Part shown: in pieces, positions 38,169 through 46,954 of the stretch | Layout of the letters: each line of letters starts with the position of its first letter | Position numbering within the stretch: the first letter of the stretch is position 1 | Assembly: GCA_018241265.1 (NCBI GenBank) | Contig: JAFEEF010000063.1 | Location: 46,601 to 110,600 of the forward strand | Source: Pseudomonadota bacterium | GTDB lineage: Bacteria > Pseudomonadota > Gammaproteobacteria > Burkholderiales > Burkholderiaceae_C | Direction of reading: 5' to 3' | DNA length: 64,000 bases | Notes under the pieces: generated by a model | The model's database searches: none | What the model saw: the letters and a program-made list of their open reading frames with translations, nothing else | Told to the model about the DNA's origin: nothing | Made by a program: the position numbers and the translations under genes

Positions 38169-39112
38169 CCGACACCGACCTCCGCCCCGACCGCATGCGC
38201 GCCGTGCGCGACGTCTTCGGCATCGCCTCCGACCTCCAGGTGCCGGCGTTCGGCACGCGCGACGAGCACGTGCCCGAGGTCGACGAAGCCTATCGCTTCA
38301 ACCCCGACGTCACGCTCGCGATCCTCGCCGGCTTCACGCGCAACCGCCGCGTGATGGTCCAGGGCCTGCACGGCACCGGCAAGTCGACGCATGTCGAGCA
38401 GGTGGCGGCGCGGCTCAACTGGCCGTGCGTGCGCGTCAACCTCGACGGCCATGTCAGCCGCCTCGACCTCGTCGGCCGCGATGCCGTGGTCCTGCGCGAC
38501 GGGCAGCAGGTCACCGAGTTCCAGGAAGGCATCGTGCCGTGGGCGCTGCAGCGCCCGGTCGCGCTGGTGTTCGACGAATACGACGCCGGCCGGCCCGACG
38601 TGATGTTCGTGATCCAGCGCGTGCTCGAGCGCGACGGCAAGTTCACGCTGATGGACCAGAACCGCGTGCTGTCGCCGCATCCGTACTTCCGGCTGTTCGC
38701 GACCGCCAACACCGTCGGCCTCGGCAACCTCAACGGCCTTTACCACGGCGCGCAGCGGCTCAACCATGCGCAGATCGACCGCTGGAACATCGTCGCGTCG
38801 CTCGGCTACCTGCCGGCCGAAGAAGAAGCGGCGATCGTGCGCGCGCGCGTGCCGTCGCTCGCCGACGATGCGGGCCGCGCGGTGGTCGCGAAGATGGTCG
38901 CGGTGGCCGGCCTCACGCGCAACGGCTTCGCGGCCGGCGACCTGTCGACCCTGATGTCGCCGCGCACCGTGATCACCTGGGCCGAGAACCTCGAGATCTT
39001 CCGCGACGCTGCGCTGGCGTTCCGGCTGTCGTTCGTCAACAAGTGCGACGACGCCGAGCGGCCCATCGTCGCCGAATACTTCCAGCGCTGCTTCGACCGC
39101 GAGCTCGGATGA
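38165..39112 (+). CDS. CobS-like AAA+ ATPase (MoxR/cobaltochelatase-type)
   Basis: 315 residues, close to CobS in length. Walker A '[13 protein letters not shown]' at about 67-79, then '[16 protein letters not shown]', Walker B '[14 protein letters not shown]' and sensor 1 '[12 protein letters not shown]'. CobS is the motor of aerobic cobaltochelatase, but no CobN or other cobalamin gene is present; related AAA+/VWA pairs activate or metallate other enzymes. Its start overlaps the IclR stop and its stop overlaps the VWA gene start (GGATGA), so all three are co-translated. Confidence 0.87.
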   Translation: MTDTDLRPDRMRAVRDVFGIASDLQVPAFGTRDEHVPEVDEAYRFNPDVTLAILAGFTRNRRVMVQGLHGTGKSTHVEQVAARLNWPCVRVNLDGHVSRLDLVGRDAVVLRDGQQVTEFQEGIVPWALQRPVALVFDEYDAGRPDVMFVIQRVLERDGKFTLMDQNRVLSPHPYFRLFATANTVGLGNLNGLYHGAQRLNHAQIDRWNIVASLGYLPAEEEAAIVRARVPSLADDAGRAVVAKMVAVAGLTRNGFAAGDLSTLMSPRTVITWAENLEIFRDAALAFRLSFVNKCDDAERPIVAEYFQRCFDRELG

Positions 39113-40839
39113 AGCAGCAAGCCCAGGCGCGGCTGCAGCAGGAAGTCGAGGAGCTGAGCGCCGCCGCCGTGCGCGCGCTCGCCGGCGAGACCGATCTGCA
39201 CTTCCGCTCGCGGCGCCTGCATCGCGGCACGCGGCCGCTGCCGTTGTTCGCACCGCACCTGCATCCCGACCTCGAACGCGACGATCGCGCCTCGTTCCGC
39301 GGCGCGGCCGACGGCCTGGCGCTGCGCCTCTTGTGCTCCGATGCCGCGCTGCATGCGCGCCTGGCGCCGGCCGAGCCGGTGCAGCGCCTCGTCTTCGACA
39401 TGCTCGAGCAGTTTCGCGTCGAATCGATGGCACTGCCATCGATGCCGGGCGTCGCGCACAACCTGCGCCATCGCTTCGAGGCCTGGTCGCTGGGCTTCCA
39501 CCACGCGGGCCACACCGAAGGCGCACGCGGCCTCCTGCTCTACACGGTGTTCCAGGTGTGCCGCGCGCAGGTCGTCGGCGAGCCGGCGATCGAAGAGACC
39601 GAAGACATGATGGAAGCCACGCGTGCCGGCATCGGGCCGCGCATCGGCCACGCGCTCGCGGCGCTGAAGCGCACGCGCGCCGACCAGGCCGCGTACGCGA
39701 CCCATGCGCTGGTGCTGGCGCAAAGCGTCGCCGATCTGATCGACGCCGCCGACCCGACCGGTACCGCGGATGCCGATGCATCGACCGATGCCGAACCCGA
39801 AGACGACGAGCGCCGCGCCTACGCGCTCGTGATGGAAGCCGCGCCCGAACTCGCCGAGCAGGCGGCCGCCGCGGTGGCCGGCCGCAGCCGCGTGCTCGAT
39901 GCCGATGCCGGCGCCTACCGGGTCTACACCACGGCGTACGACCGCGAAGTCGAAGCGCGCAGCGCGATGCGCGCCGAGCGGCTGCTCGAGTACCGCACGC
40001 GCCTGGATCGCCGGATCGCCGGCCAGGGCGTCAACCTGCCTCGACTGGCGCGCACGCTGCGCGCCTTGCTCGCCGAGCCGACCGAGGACGGCTGGGACGG
40101 CGCGCTCGAAGAGGGCCGCATCGATGGCCGCCGCCTCGCGAGCCTGATCGCGTCGCCGGCCGAGCGGCGTCTGTTCCGTGCCGAGCGCATCGAGCCCCGG
40201 CCGGATGCGGTGGTGAGCTTCCTGATCGATTGCTCGGGCTCGATGAAGGAGCACATCGAATCGCTCGCGATGCTGGTCGACGTGCTGGTGCGCGCACTCG
40301 AGCAGGCCGGCGTCGCGAGCGAAGTGCTGGGCTACACGACCGGCGCCTGGCACGGCGGCCGCGCCGCGCGCGACTGGCGCCGCGCCGGCAGCCCGGCGCA
40401 TCCGGGACGCCTGAACGAGCGGCTGCACCTCGTCTTCAAGGACGCCGCGACGCCATGGCGCCGGGCGCGCGGCGACCTCGCCGCGCTGCTGCATGCCGAG
40501 CAGTTCCGCGAAGGCCTGGACGGCGAAGCGGTCGACTGGGCGGCTTCACGCCTGGCCGCCCGCGACGAGCGCCGGAAGCTGCTGCTCGCGATCAGCGACG
40601 GCTCGCCGATGGACGGCGCCACCAACCTCGCCAACGACGCGCACTACCTCGACCACCACCTGCGCGACGTCGTGACGCGCCATGAGCAGGCCGGCGTCGT
40701 GCAGCTCCACGGCGTCGGCGTCGGGCTCGACCTGAGCCCGTACTACACGCGCAGCCACGTGCTCGACTTCGACGCGGCGGCCGGCAACCGGGTGTTCGGT
40801 GAAGTGGTGGCGATGCTCGCGGGGCACCGAGTGCGGTGA
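39109..40839 (+). CDS. CobT-like VWA-domain protein
   Basis: 576 residues. The C-terminal von Willebrand A domain holds the MIDAS motif D374-x-S-x-S ('[12 protein letters not shown]'), with 'TGAWHGG' and '[12 protein letters not shown]' supplying the remaining metal ligands. The middle has an acidic stretch (TDAEPEDDE) as in CobT. It would act with the CobS-like ATPase as a chelatase or chaperone. In place of cobalamin genes it lies next to xsc-pta, which suggests a client linked to that pathway; inference only. Confidence 0.87.
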   Translation: MKQQAQARLQQEVEELSAAAVRALAGETDLHFRSRRLHRGTRPLPLFAPHLHPDLERDDRASFRGAADGLALRLLCSDAALHARLAPAEPVQRLVFDMLEQFRVESMALPSMPGVAHNLRHRFEAWSLGFHHAGHTEGARGLLLYTVFQVCRAQVVGEPAIEETEDMMEATRAGIGPRIGHALAALKRTRADQAAYATHALVLAQSVADLIDAADPTGTADADASTDAEPEDDERRAYALVMEAAPELAEQAAAAVAGRSRVLDADAGAYRVYTTAYDREVEARSAMRAERLLEYRTRLDRRIAGQGVNLPRLARTLRALLAEPTEDGWDGALEEGRIDGRRLASLIASPAERRLFRAERIEPRPDAVVSFLIDCSGSMKEHIESLAMLVDVLVRALEQAGVASEVLGYTTGAWHGGRAARDWRRAGSPAHPGRLNERLHLVFKDAATPWRRARGDLAALLHAEQFREGLDGEAVDWAASRLAARDERRKLLLAISDGSPMDGATNLANDAHYLDHHLRDVVTRHEQAGVVQLHGVGVGLDLSPYYTRSHVLDFDAAAGNRVFGEVVAMLAGHRVR

Positions 40840-40876
40840 ACGGTGCGGTGTACGTCCGCCGCACCGCGACGTCGCA

Positions 40877-42028
40877 TCAGCCTGCGGGCACGGCCGCACC
40901 GACCTGCTGGTACACCGCCATCTCGAATCCCATCAGCGTCTCGACCACCGGCATGTCGAAGAACGGCAGCACCTGCGTCATCAGCACGCCGCCGATGCCC
41001 TTGGCGCGGTCGATCCAGTAGTAGGAGTTGAAGACGCCGGCCCAGTCGGCGGTGCCGCGGCTGCGCATGCCGGGCAGGTCGGCCAGGGTCAAGTGGAAGC
41101 CCAGGCCCCAGCTCTGCGGCACCGGCAATGACGGCACGTCGTTCGAAAGCTCCGGGATCGTCGCCTTGATCATGTCGGGCAGCCGGATGCCGCCGAGATG
41201 ATCCTGCAGCGCCATCTGCACCGTGGCCGGCTGCAGCACGCCGGCGCCGTCGTTCAGCCAGGCCTGCACGAAGCGGCCGTAGTCCTGGATCGTGCCGTAG
41301 GACCCGTGCCCGGCGGCCTCCCATTCGGACGTCGCCGGCAGGTCGTGCGGCGATGGCGCGAGCGTGCCGTCGGCCTGGCGCTGCGCCACGCGCAGCAGCC
41401 GCTCGCGTTGCGCGGCGCTCGGCACGAAGGTCGAGTCGTCCATGCCGAGCGGACCCCAGACGTGACGGCGCAGGTAGCTGCCGAGGCTCTCGCCCGAGAG
41501 CCGCTCGACGATCAGCCCGAGCCAGTCGGTGTTGACGCCGTACTCCCAGGCCGTGCCGGGATCGTTGACGAGCGGCACCGACAGGCTGCGCTTCAGGCCG
41601 CTCAGCGGATTCGGCTCGCCGGTCAGCGCGTGATAGCGCAGCAGCTTCTCGCTGAGGAAGAAATAGCCGCAGCCGGCGCTGTGCGTCATGAGCTGGCGCA
41701 CCGTCGCCTTGCTCGCAGGCGGACGCAGCCGCGGCCGGTCGCCGTCGAAGCCGTCGAGCACCTCGAGCTGCCCGAACTCGGGCAGGATCGATTCGACCGT
41801 CGCGTCCAGGCTGAGCCGGCCCTGCTCGACGAGCTGCAGTGCCGCCGTCGTCGCCACCGCCTTGGTCATCGATGCATTGCGGAACATCGTGTGCTCGCGG
41901 GCCTCGCCGGCCGCGTGGTGGAACAGCGGGCCGTTGCGGTCGACGACGAGCGCGGCGATGCCGTGCAGGCTGCCTTTCGCCGTTACGCCGTCGAGCAATG
42001 CGCGGATGGTGGTACCGTCGAATGCCAT
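40877..42028 (-). CDS. Serine hydrolase of the beta-lactamase/EstB (class C) family
   Basis: 383 residues from the ATG at 42028, with AGGAG upstream. The SxxK motif is S53-M-T-K56 and the YxN motif is Y163-G-V-N166; the third motif may be in 'WGLGFHL'. No signal peptide, so it is probably a cytoplasmic esterase or transesterase rather than a resistance beta-lactamase. It converges on the CobT-like gene with 37 bp between stops. The frame extends upstream through a 12-bp tandem repeat, but that extension (SARASARASAR) is not counted as coding. Confidence 0.87.
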   Translation of the reverse strand: MAFDGTTIRALLDGVTAKGSLHGIAALVVDRNGPLFHHAAGEAREHTMFRNASMTKAVATTAALQLVEQGRLSLDATVESILPEFGQLEVLDGFDGDRPRLRPPASKATVRQLMTHSAGCGYFFLSEKLLRYHALTGEPNPLSGLKRSLSVPLVNDPGTAWEYGVNTDWLGLIVERLSGESLGSYLRRHVWGPLGMDDSTFVPSAAQRERLLRVAQRQADGTLAPSPHDLPATSEWEAAGHGSYGTIQDYGRFVQAWLNDGAGVLQPATVQMALQDHLGGIRLPDMIKATIPELSNDVPSLPVPQSWGLGFHLTLADLPGMRSRGTADWAGVFNSYYWIDRAKGIGGVLMTQVLPFFDMPVVETLMGFEMAVYQQVGAAVPAG

Positions 42029-42040
42029 GGTGGTCTCCTC

Positions 42041-42085
42041 TCTTGCCGACGCTCTTGCCGACGCTCTTGCCGACGCTCTTGCCGA
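42041..42085. repeat. 12-bp tandem repeat, about 3.8 units
   Basis: The unit TCTTGCCGACGC is repeated three full times and then eight bases more without a mismatch. It lies just upstream of the ribosome-binding site of the serine hydrolase gene. Perfect copies suggest recent slippage. Confidence 0.85.
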
Positions 42086-42267
42086 GTGTACGCCGCAGCC
42101 CGCATTCGGCATCTCATCTCATCCATCCACAAATTGGAGGATGCGGCACGCTCGTTCGAAACAATGTTGCCGTTCGCATTGGATTAAATGAAATCGCCTT
42201 TGTGATTGCACCGTCTTGGCTTGGCGAAGAAGGCTGGGCTGGAAGATCCCCACAACAGGAGAGCGAG

Positions 42268-44886
42268 ATGATTCGAACCCTGGCTTGCCCCCGCAAGCGC
42301 CGTCATCAGGTCGCCGTGGCGGTCACCATGTGCCTTGCCGGCCCGGCGGGTGCCGGCACGGACACCTGGGTCGGGGCCTCCGGCGGTTTCTGGGATATCG
42401 CCGTCAATTGGAGCAATGGCTTGCCGGGCCCCGACTCGGACGTCGAACTCGGTCCATTCGACACCATCTTCCGCACCGGCGTCGTCAATATCGACTCGCT
42501 CACCGGGGATGGCGACCTGGGGATCGAAGGAGGGAGCCTGTCCGTCGCGGCAGCATCGTCGATCGGGTCGCTGTCCTTCTCCGGCGGCACGCTGGCAGGC
42601 AGCGGCTCGTTGTCGGTCGCCGGACCGAGCACGTGGACCGGCGGCACGATGAGCGGCCCAGGCATCACGACCTTCAATGGACCAGTCACCCTGTCCGGGA
42701 ACAGCGACTCTCGGGTCATCAACGGCGGTCGCATCGTCAATTTCCTCGATGCGACGACCTGGACCAACAGCCCCGGCGGCGACAACGCCTTCGGGGCGAT
42801 CAACGCAAGCGGCGGCGCGGTCCTGAACAACTTCGGTCTGTGGACCGACCTGATCTCTTCCAATCCGTCCACGATCGGCGCCAACGGAGGGGGTGCGACA
42901 TTCAACAACTTCGCGGCCTACATCAAGACGGGAACGTCGACGACTACCGTGGCCGCCGTCTTCAACAACATCGGTGCGCTCGGCGTGGAGGTCGGGACCT
43001 TCACCCTGATCGACGGCGGAACGAGTACCGGCCTCATCGATGTGGGTATCGGCGCGACGCTCAACTTCGCGGCGGGCACCTACACCTTGTCCAACATGAT
43101 CGCCGGACTGGGTACGGGCACGCTCCAGGTCAGCGGTTCGGCGGCCGTCAATTCTCAGGGCGCCAACGCGTTCGCGGGCCAGCTGTCGCTGGTCGGGGGC
43201 ACCTTCAACGTCGATACCTCCTTCGATGCCCCGGGCTTCAACATGAGCGGAGGCACGCTCAGCGGCAACGGCAAGGTCACGATCGCCGGCGGCGGCACCT
43301 GGGCGGGCGGCACGATGAGCGGCACGGGCACCACCACCTTCAGCGGCCCGCTGGCGCTGGTCGGCAACACCGACGGACGAGTCATCACGGGCCGCACGGT
43401 CAACTTCGCCGGTACGACGACGTGGACCAACAGTCCCGGCGGCGTCAACGCCTTCGGCGCCGTCAACGCCAGCGGCGGTGCGGTGCTCAACAACACCGGC
43501 ACCTGGCTGGATCAGATCGCGTCGAACCCTTCCACCATCGGCAGCAACGCCGGCGGCGCCGTCTTCAACAACATCGGCAGCTACGTCAAGTCGGGCGCCT
43601 CGACCACCACGTTCGCAGCCACTTTCAACAACAAGGGCACGCTCGACGTCGATGCCGGGACGTTGAGCCTCAACGCCGGCGGGGCGAGCACCGGCAGCAT
43701 CGACGTGGCCGCGGGCGCCACGCTCAACGTCGGCGCGGGAACCTATGCCCTGTCGGGCATGAAGGCGGGCACGGGGACCGGCACGCTGCAAGTCAGCGGA
43801 TCGGGTGTCCTGAACACCCAAGGTGCCAACTCCTTCGCGGGCCAGCTCTCGACGGTCGGCGGATCGTTCAACGCCACGGGCACCTTTGCCGCGTCGGGCC
43901 TGAACATGAGTGCGGGCACGCTCACCGGAACCGGCAAGGTCTCGTTCGCCGGCGGCGGCACCTGGGCGGGCGGCACGATGAGCGGCACGGGCACCACCAC
44001 CTTCAGCGGCCCGCTGGCGCTGGTCGGCAACACCGACGGACGAATCATCACGGGCCGCACGGTCAACTTCGCCGGCACGACGACGTGGACCAACAGCCCC
44101 GGCGGCGTCAACGCCTTCGGCGCCGTCAACGCCAGCGGCGGCGCGGTACTCAACAACACCGGCACCTGGCTGGATCAGATCGCGTCGAACCCTTCCACCA
44201 TCGGCAGCAACGCCGGCGGCGCCGTCTTCAACAACATCGGCAGCTACGTCAAGTCGGGCGCCTCGACCACCAACCTGGCCAGCATCGACTTCGTCAACGC
44301 CGGACTGACCGATGTCCAGGCCGGCATCATCGATCTTCCGTCGAACTTCGCGAATCCCGGTGTCCTGCAGGGCACGGGCACGTTCGCGACCAACGCGCTG
44401 ACGAACAGCGGCCATGTCGCGCCCGGCGAATCCACCGGCACCTTGACCATCGCGGGCAACTTCACTCAGACATCGAAGGGCTCATTGGACGTCCAGCTCA
44501 CCGATGCGACGCATTTCGATACCTTGAACGTCACCGGAACGGCAAGTCTTGCCGGAACGCTGAAGCTCAGTTGCCTGAACTGCACCCTCGTCAAGGGTCA
44601 GACGTACACGGTCCTCAACGGAGCGTCGAACCAATTGCAAGGGACGTTCGCCCGGGTGGTGCTCGACGGCTTCGCTCCCAATGAATTTCAAGTGTCGTAC
44701 GACGTCGCCGACGGTGACGTGGACCTGACGGTCCTCCGGTCGACAAGATCGGGGGGGGGCGGGACCGAGTCGACGCTTCCGGCTCAGGCGATTGCGGCCG
44801 TACCGGAACTCGGAAGCTGGCAGCTCATGCTTCTCGGGCTGATCGGCATGGCCGCCATTCGCCGCGCGCCGACACGCAGGCGCTGA
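42268..44886 (+). CDS. Large repetitive PEP-CTERM exported protein
   Basis: 872 residues with an N-terminal signal ('VAVAVTMCLAGPAGA') and a C-terminal sorting tail: 'AVPELGSW', a hydrophobic helix 'LMLLGLIGMAAI' and basic end 'RRAPTRRR'. The middle consists of three tandem units of about 222 residues, rich in Gly, Thr, Asn and Ser, with repeated 'WTNSPGG.NAFGA.NASGGAVLNN' patterns expected to form a beta solenoid. The protein would be exported and processed by an exosortase, staying at the surface or in extracellular polymer. A run of nine G bases lies just before the tail. AGGAG sits upstream of the ATG at 42268. GC is lower and codon use freer than in neighbouring genes. Confidence 0.87.
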   Translation: MIRTLACPRKRRHQVAVAVTMCLAGPAGAGTDTWVGASGGFWDIAVNWSNGLPGPDSDVELGPFDTIFRTGVVNIDSLTGDGDLGIEGGSLSVAAASSIGSLSFSGGTLAGSGSLSVAGPSTWTGGTMSGPGITTFNGPVTLSGNSDSRVINGGRIVNFLDATTWTNSPGGDNAFGAINASGGAVLNNFGLWTDLISSNPSTIGANGGGATFNNFAAYIKTGTSTTTVAAVFNNIGALGVEVGTFTLIDGGTSTGLIDVGIGATLNFAAGTYTLSNMIAGLGTGTLQVSGSAAVNSQGANAFAGQLSLVGGTFNVDTSFDAPGFNMSGGTLSGNGKVTIAGGGTWAGGTMSGTGTTTFSGPLALVGNTDGRVITGRTVNFAGTTTWTNSPGGVNAFGAVNASGGAVLNNTGTWLDQIASNPSTIGSNAGGAVFNNIGSYVKSGASTTTFAATFNNKGTLDVDAGTLSLNAGGASTGSIDVAAGATLNVGAGTYALSGMKAGTGTGTLQVSGSGVLNTQGANSFAGQLSTVGGSFNATGTFAASGLNMSAGTLTGTGKVSFAGGGTWAGGTMSGTGTTTFSGPLALVGNTDGRIITGRTVNFAGTTTWTNSPGGVNAFGAVNASGGAVLNNTGTWLDQIASNPSTIGSNAGGAVFNNIGSYVKSGASTTNLASIDFVNAGLTDVQAGIIDLPSNFANPGVLQGTGTFATNALTNSGHVAPGESTGTLTIAGNFTQTSKGSLDVQLTDATHFDTLNVTGTASLAGTLKLSCLNCTLVKGQTYTVLNGASNQLQGTFARVVLDGFAPNEFQVSYDVADGDVDLTVLRSTRSGGGGTESTLPAQAIAAVPELGSWQLMLLGLIGMAAIRRAPTRRR
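43285..44272 (+). repeat. Near-identical 325-bp direct repeats inside the PEP-CTERM gene
   Basis: 43285-43609 and 43948-44272 are almost the same at DNA level; I count only a handful of differences (for example GTCATC versus ATCATC in the middle). The period is 663 bp, or 221 codons. A third, more diverged unit lies 666 bp before the first (from about 42630). High identity at silent sites implies recent duplication or gene conversion. Confidence 0.85.
44751..44759 (+). repeat. Nine-G homopolymer tract within the coding region
   Basis: Nine consecutive G bases encode the Gly-rich linker directly ahead of the PEP-CTERM tail. A change of one base would remove the sorting signal from the protein. 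Confidence 0.9.
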
Positions 44887-45081
44887 CCTTTCCGCTTCCG
44901 GCGCCCGTCGCGCGCTGCACGAAGTCGCCACCGGCCCCGGTCGGCGAACTGCGCGATCGTCCGCGTCGATTTCGACGATCGCTCCGAACACTGCGCTCAT
45001 CTCGGCCCGATCATCCGGAAGGACGTAGCCGCCTGCCAGGCCGCATGGGGTGTCGCCGGCAGGACCATCGGCACTCGCGGA

Positions 45082-45148
45082 TTGACGTGGCGGGAGGCAA
45101 GCTCTAGACTGATTCCAAATCCTCGGATGCAATTCCATTATTTGGAAT
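45082..45148 (+). promoter_or_regulatory. Sigma-70 promoter and IclR-type operator before the sulfoacetate operon
   Basis: TTGACG (45082-45087) and TAGACT (45105-45110) are separated by exactly 17 bp. Just downstream, ATTCCAAAT (45112-45120) and ATTTGGAAT (45140-45148) form a perfect 9-bp inverted repeat, with an additional ATTCCA at 45132-45137. The right arm overlaps the ATG at 45147. A repressor bound here would cover the start site and the initiation codon. Confidence 0.65.
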
Positions 45149-45956
45149 GACAGACTCCACCCTCGCCAAGGGCCTCGCGGTGCTCGACTGGCTCGCGCGC
45201 CAGCAGCGCGACTGCCGCGTCAGCGAGGTCGCCGACGCCTTCGGGCTGGCGCGCAGCAACGCGCACCGCACCTTGCAGACCCTGGTCGAAGCCGGCTGGG
45301 CGGTGCAGGACGGCCGCACCAGCACCTACCGCACGAGCCTGCGGCTGTTCGAGCTCGGCGCGCTGGCGCGCGAGGCCGTCGACCTGAACGCGATCGTGCG
45401 GCCCAGCCTCGCCGCGCTGGCGCGCGCGACCGGCGAGACGATCCACCTCGCGGTGCTCGACGGCGCCGAGATCGTCTACCTCGACAAGTTCGACAGCCCG
45501 CTGCCGGTCGCCGCCTATTCGCGCATCGGCGGGCGGGCGTCGGCGGCTTGCGTCGCATCGGGCAAGGCGCTGCTCGCCGCGGCCGATCTCGACGAGGCCG
45601 CGCTGCGCGCGCTGTTCGGCGGCCATCTCGCCGCGCCCACGCCGCACAGCATCACCGATTTCGCGGCGCTGCACGCCGAGCTCGCCCGCACGCGCGCCCG
45701 CGGCTATGCCGAGAACCGCGAGGAATGGCGCATCGGGGTCTGCGGCCTCGGCGTGCCGATCTTCGATGCGCGCGGCAGCGCGGTCGCGGCCGCAGGGATG
45801 AGCGTGCCGTCGATCCGCTTCGCGCGCACCCAGGCGCGATCGCTCGCCGAGCAGCTCTGCGCCTGCGCGCGCGATGCGAGCGCGGCGCTCGGCTACCGGC
45901 CGGCACAGGCCGTGATGCCCACGACCACCAGTCCGAACACGAGACAGCAACGATGA
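45147..45956 (+). CDS. IclR-family transcriptional regulator (sulfoacetate operon)
   Basis: 269 residues. HTH in 'RVSEVADAFGLARSNAHRTL'; effector domain with 'AEIVYLDKFDSPLPV', 'ACVASGKALLAA', 'TPHSITDFAAL' and 'ENREEWRIGVCGLGVPIF'. It is the first gene of a run with the Bug protein, sauS-like and sauT-like genes, and overlaps the next gene by four bases. It is probably the autoregulated controller of this operon and may also act on xsc-pta. Confidence 0.9.
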   Translation: MTDSTLAKGLAVLDWLARQQRDCRVSEVADAFGLARSNAHRTLQTLVEAGWAVQDGRTSTYRTSLRLFELGALAREAVDLNAIVRPSLAALARATGETIHLAVLDGAEIVYLDKFDSPLPVAAYSRIGGRASAACVASGKALLAAADLDEAALRALFGGHLAAPTPHSITDFAALHAELARTRARGYAENREEWRIGVCGLGVPIFDARGSAVAAAGMSVPSIRFARTQARSLAEQLCACARDASAALGYRPAQAVMPTTTSPNTRQQR

Positions 45957-46942
45957 CGATCCGAACCCTGCGCCGGCTGCGCGCCGCGCTGCTCTCTTTG
46001 GTCGCGCTAGGCGCGCTCGGCACGCTCACGTCCGCACGCGCCGACGACTATCCCGACAAGCCGGTGCACTTCATGGTGCCCTACCCGCCCGGCGGCGGCA
46101 CCGACGTGATCGCGCGCATCGTGCAGGATCGCTTCCAGACCCTGCTCGGCCAGCCGATCGTGATCGACAACCGCGGCGGCGCGGCCGGCTCGCTCGGCAC
46201 CGACGTCGTCGCGAAGTCGAACCCGGACGGCTACACCGTGCTCTTCACGCTGTCGTCGCACACGATCAATCCGGCGATCTATCCGAAGCTGCCGTTCGAC
46301 ACGAAGAAGGACTTCGTGCCGGTCGGCATGGTCGCATCGCTGCCGCAGATCCTCGTCGCGAACAGCGCGTTCCCGGTCAACAACGTGGCCGAGCTGATCG
46401 CGATGGCCAAGGCCAAGCCCGGCGCGATCTCGTTCGGCTCGGTCGGCAACGGCTCGCCCGGGCATCTCGCCGGCGAGCTCTTCAAGCTGCGCACCGGCAC
46501 CAACTTGCAGCACGTGCCGTACCGCGGCGGCGGCCCGGCGATGACCGACGTGATGGGCGGGCAGATTCCGCTGCTCTGGGTATCGATCCCGGCAGCCGCG
46601 CAGTTCGTCAAGACCGGCAAGGTGAAGGCGCTGGCGGTCTCGACGGTCAAGCGCAGCGCCGCCTTCCCCGACGTGCCGACGATGCAGGAAGCCGGCGTCG
46701 CCGACTTCAACGTCGACTCCTGGTACGCGATGTTCGTGCCGGCGAAGACGCCCAAGCCGGTGATCGACAAGCTCAACAAGGTGCTCGACACCGTGCTCGC
46801 CGAGCCGGCGATCCGCGCCAAGCTGCTCGAGCAGGGCAGCGAGGCCGTGGGCGGCACGCCGGAGCAGCTCGGCGCCGTCGTCGACAGCGAGCTGGCGCGC
46901 TGGGCCAAGCTCGTGAAGGACGCCAACATCCGGCTCGAATAA
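45953..46942 (+). CDS. Bug/TctC-type periplasmic solute-binding protein
   Basis: 329 residues with a signal peptide ending 'TSARA'. Family landmarks: 'DYPDKPVHFMVPYPPGGGTD', 'IVIDNRGGAAGSLGTDVVA', 'PDGYTVLF' and 'VPYRGGGPAMTDV'. Bug proteins bind small carboxylates and usually work with TctA/TctB membrane partners, none of which is in the window. In this operon the ligand is probably sulfoacetate or another sulfonated carboxylate; the Cupriavidus sulfoacetate cluster uses an MFS carrier at this point, so the uptake route differs. Confidence 0.9.
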   Translation: MTIRTLRRLRAALLSLVALGALGTLTSARADDYPDKPVHFMVPYPPGGGTDVIARIVQDRFQTLLGQPIVIDNRGGAAGSLGTDVVAKSNPDGYTVLFTLSSHTINPAIYPKLPFDTKKDFVPVGMVASLPQILVANSAFPVNNVAELIAMAKAKPGAISFGSVGNGSPGHLAGELFKLRTGTNLQHVPYRGGGPAMTDVMGGQIPLLWVSIPAAAQFVKTGKVKALAVSTVKRSAAFPDVPTMQEAGVADFNVDSWYAMFVPAKTPKPVIDKLNKVLDTVLAEPAIRAKLLEQGSEAVGGTPEQLGAVVDSELARWAKLVKDANIRLE

Positions 46943-46954
46943 GGATCCGCTTCG

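Noticed and set aside
38165..40839. Genuine aerobic cobaltochelatase subunits for cobalamin synthesis
   Set aside because: Not excluded, but no cobN or other cobalamin gene is in the window and the genes are coupled to an IclR regulator, so only the family-level call is made.
40877..42028. Class C beta-lactamase conferring resistance
   Set aside because: SxxK and YxN motifs are present, but there is no signal peptide and the sequence is of the EstB-like esterase type.
42041..42085. Tandem repeat as a CRISPR array
   Set aside because: Units are 12 bp with no spacers, and no cas genes are present.
44482..45138. Minus-strand frame across the end of the PEP-CTERM gene and the following gap
   Set aside because: A short stretch looks protein-like, but there is no recognisable motif or start, and most of the frame opposes a real gene.
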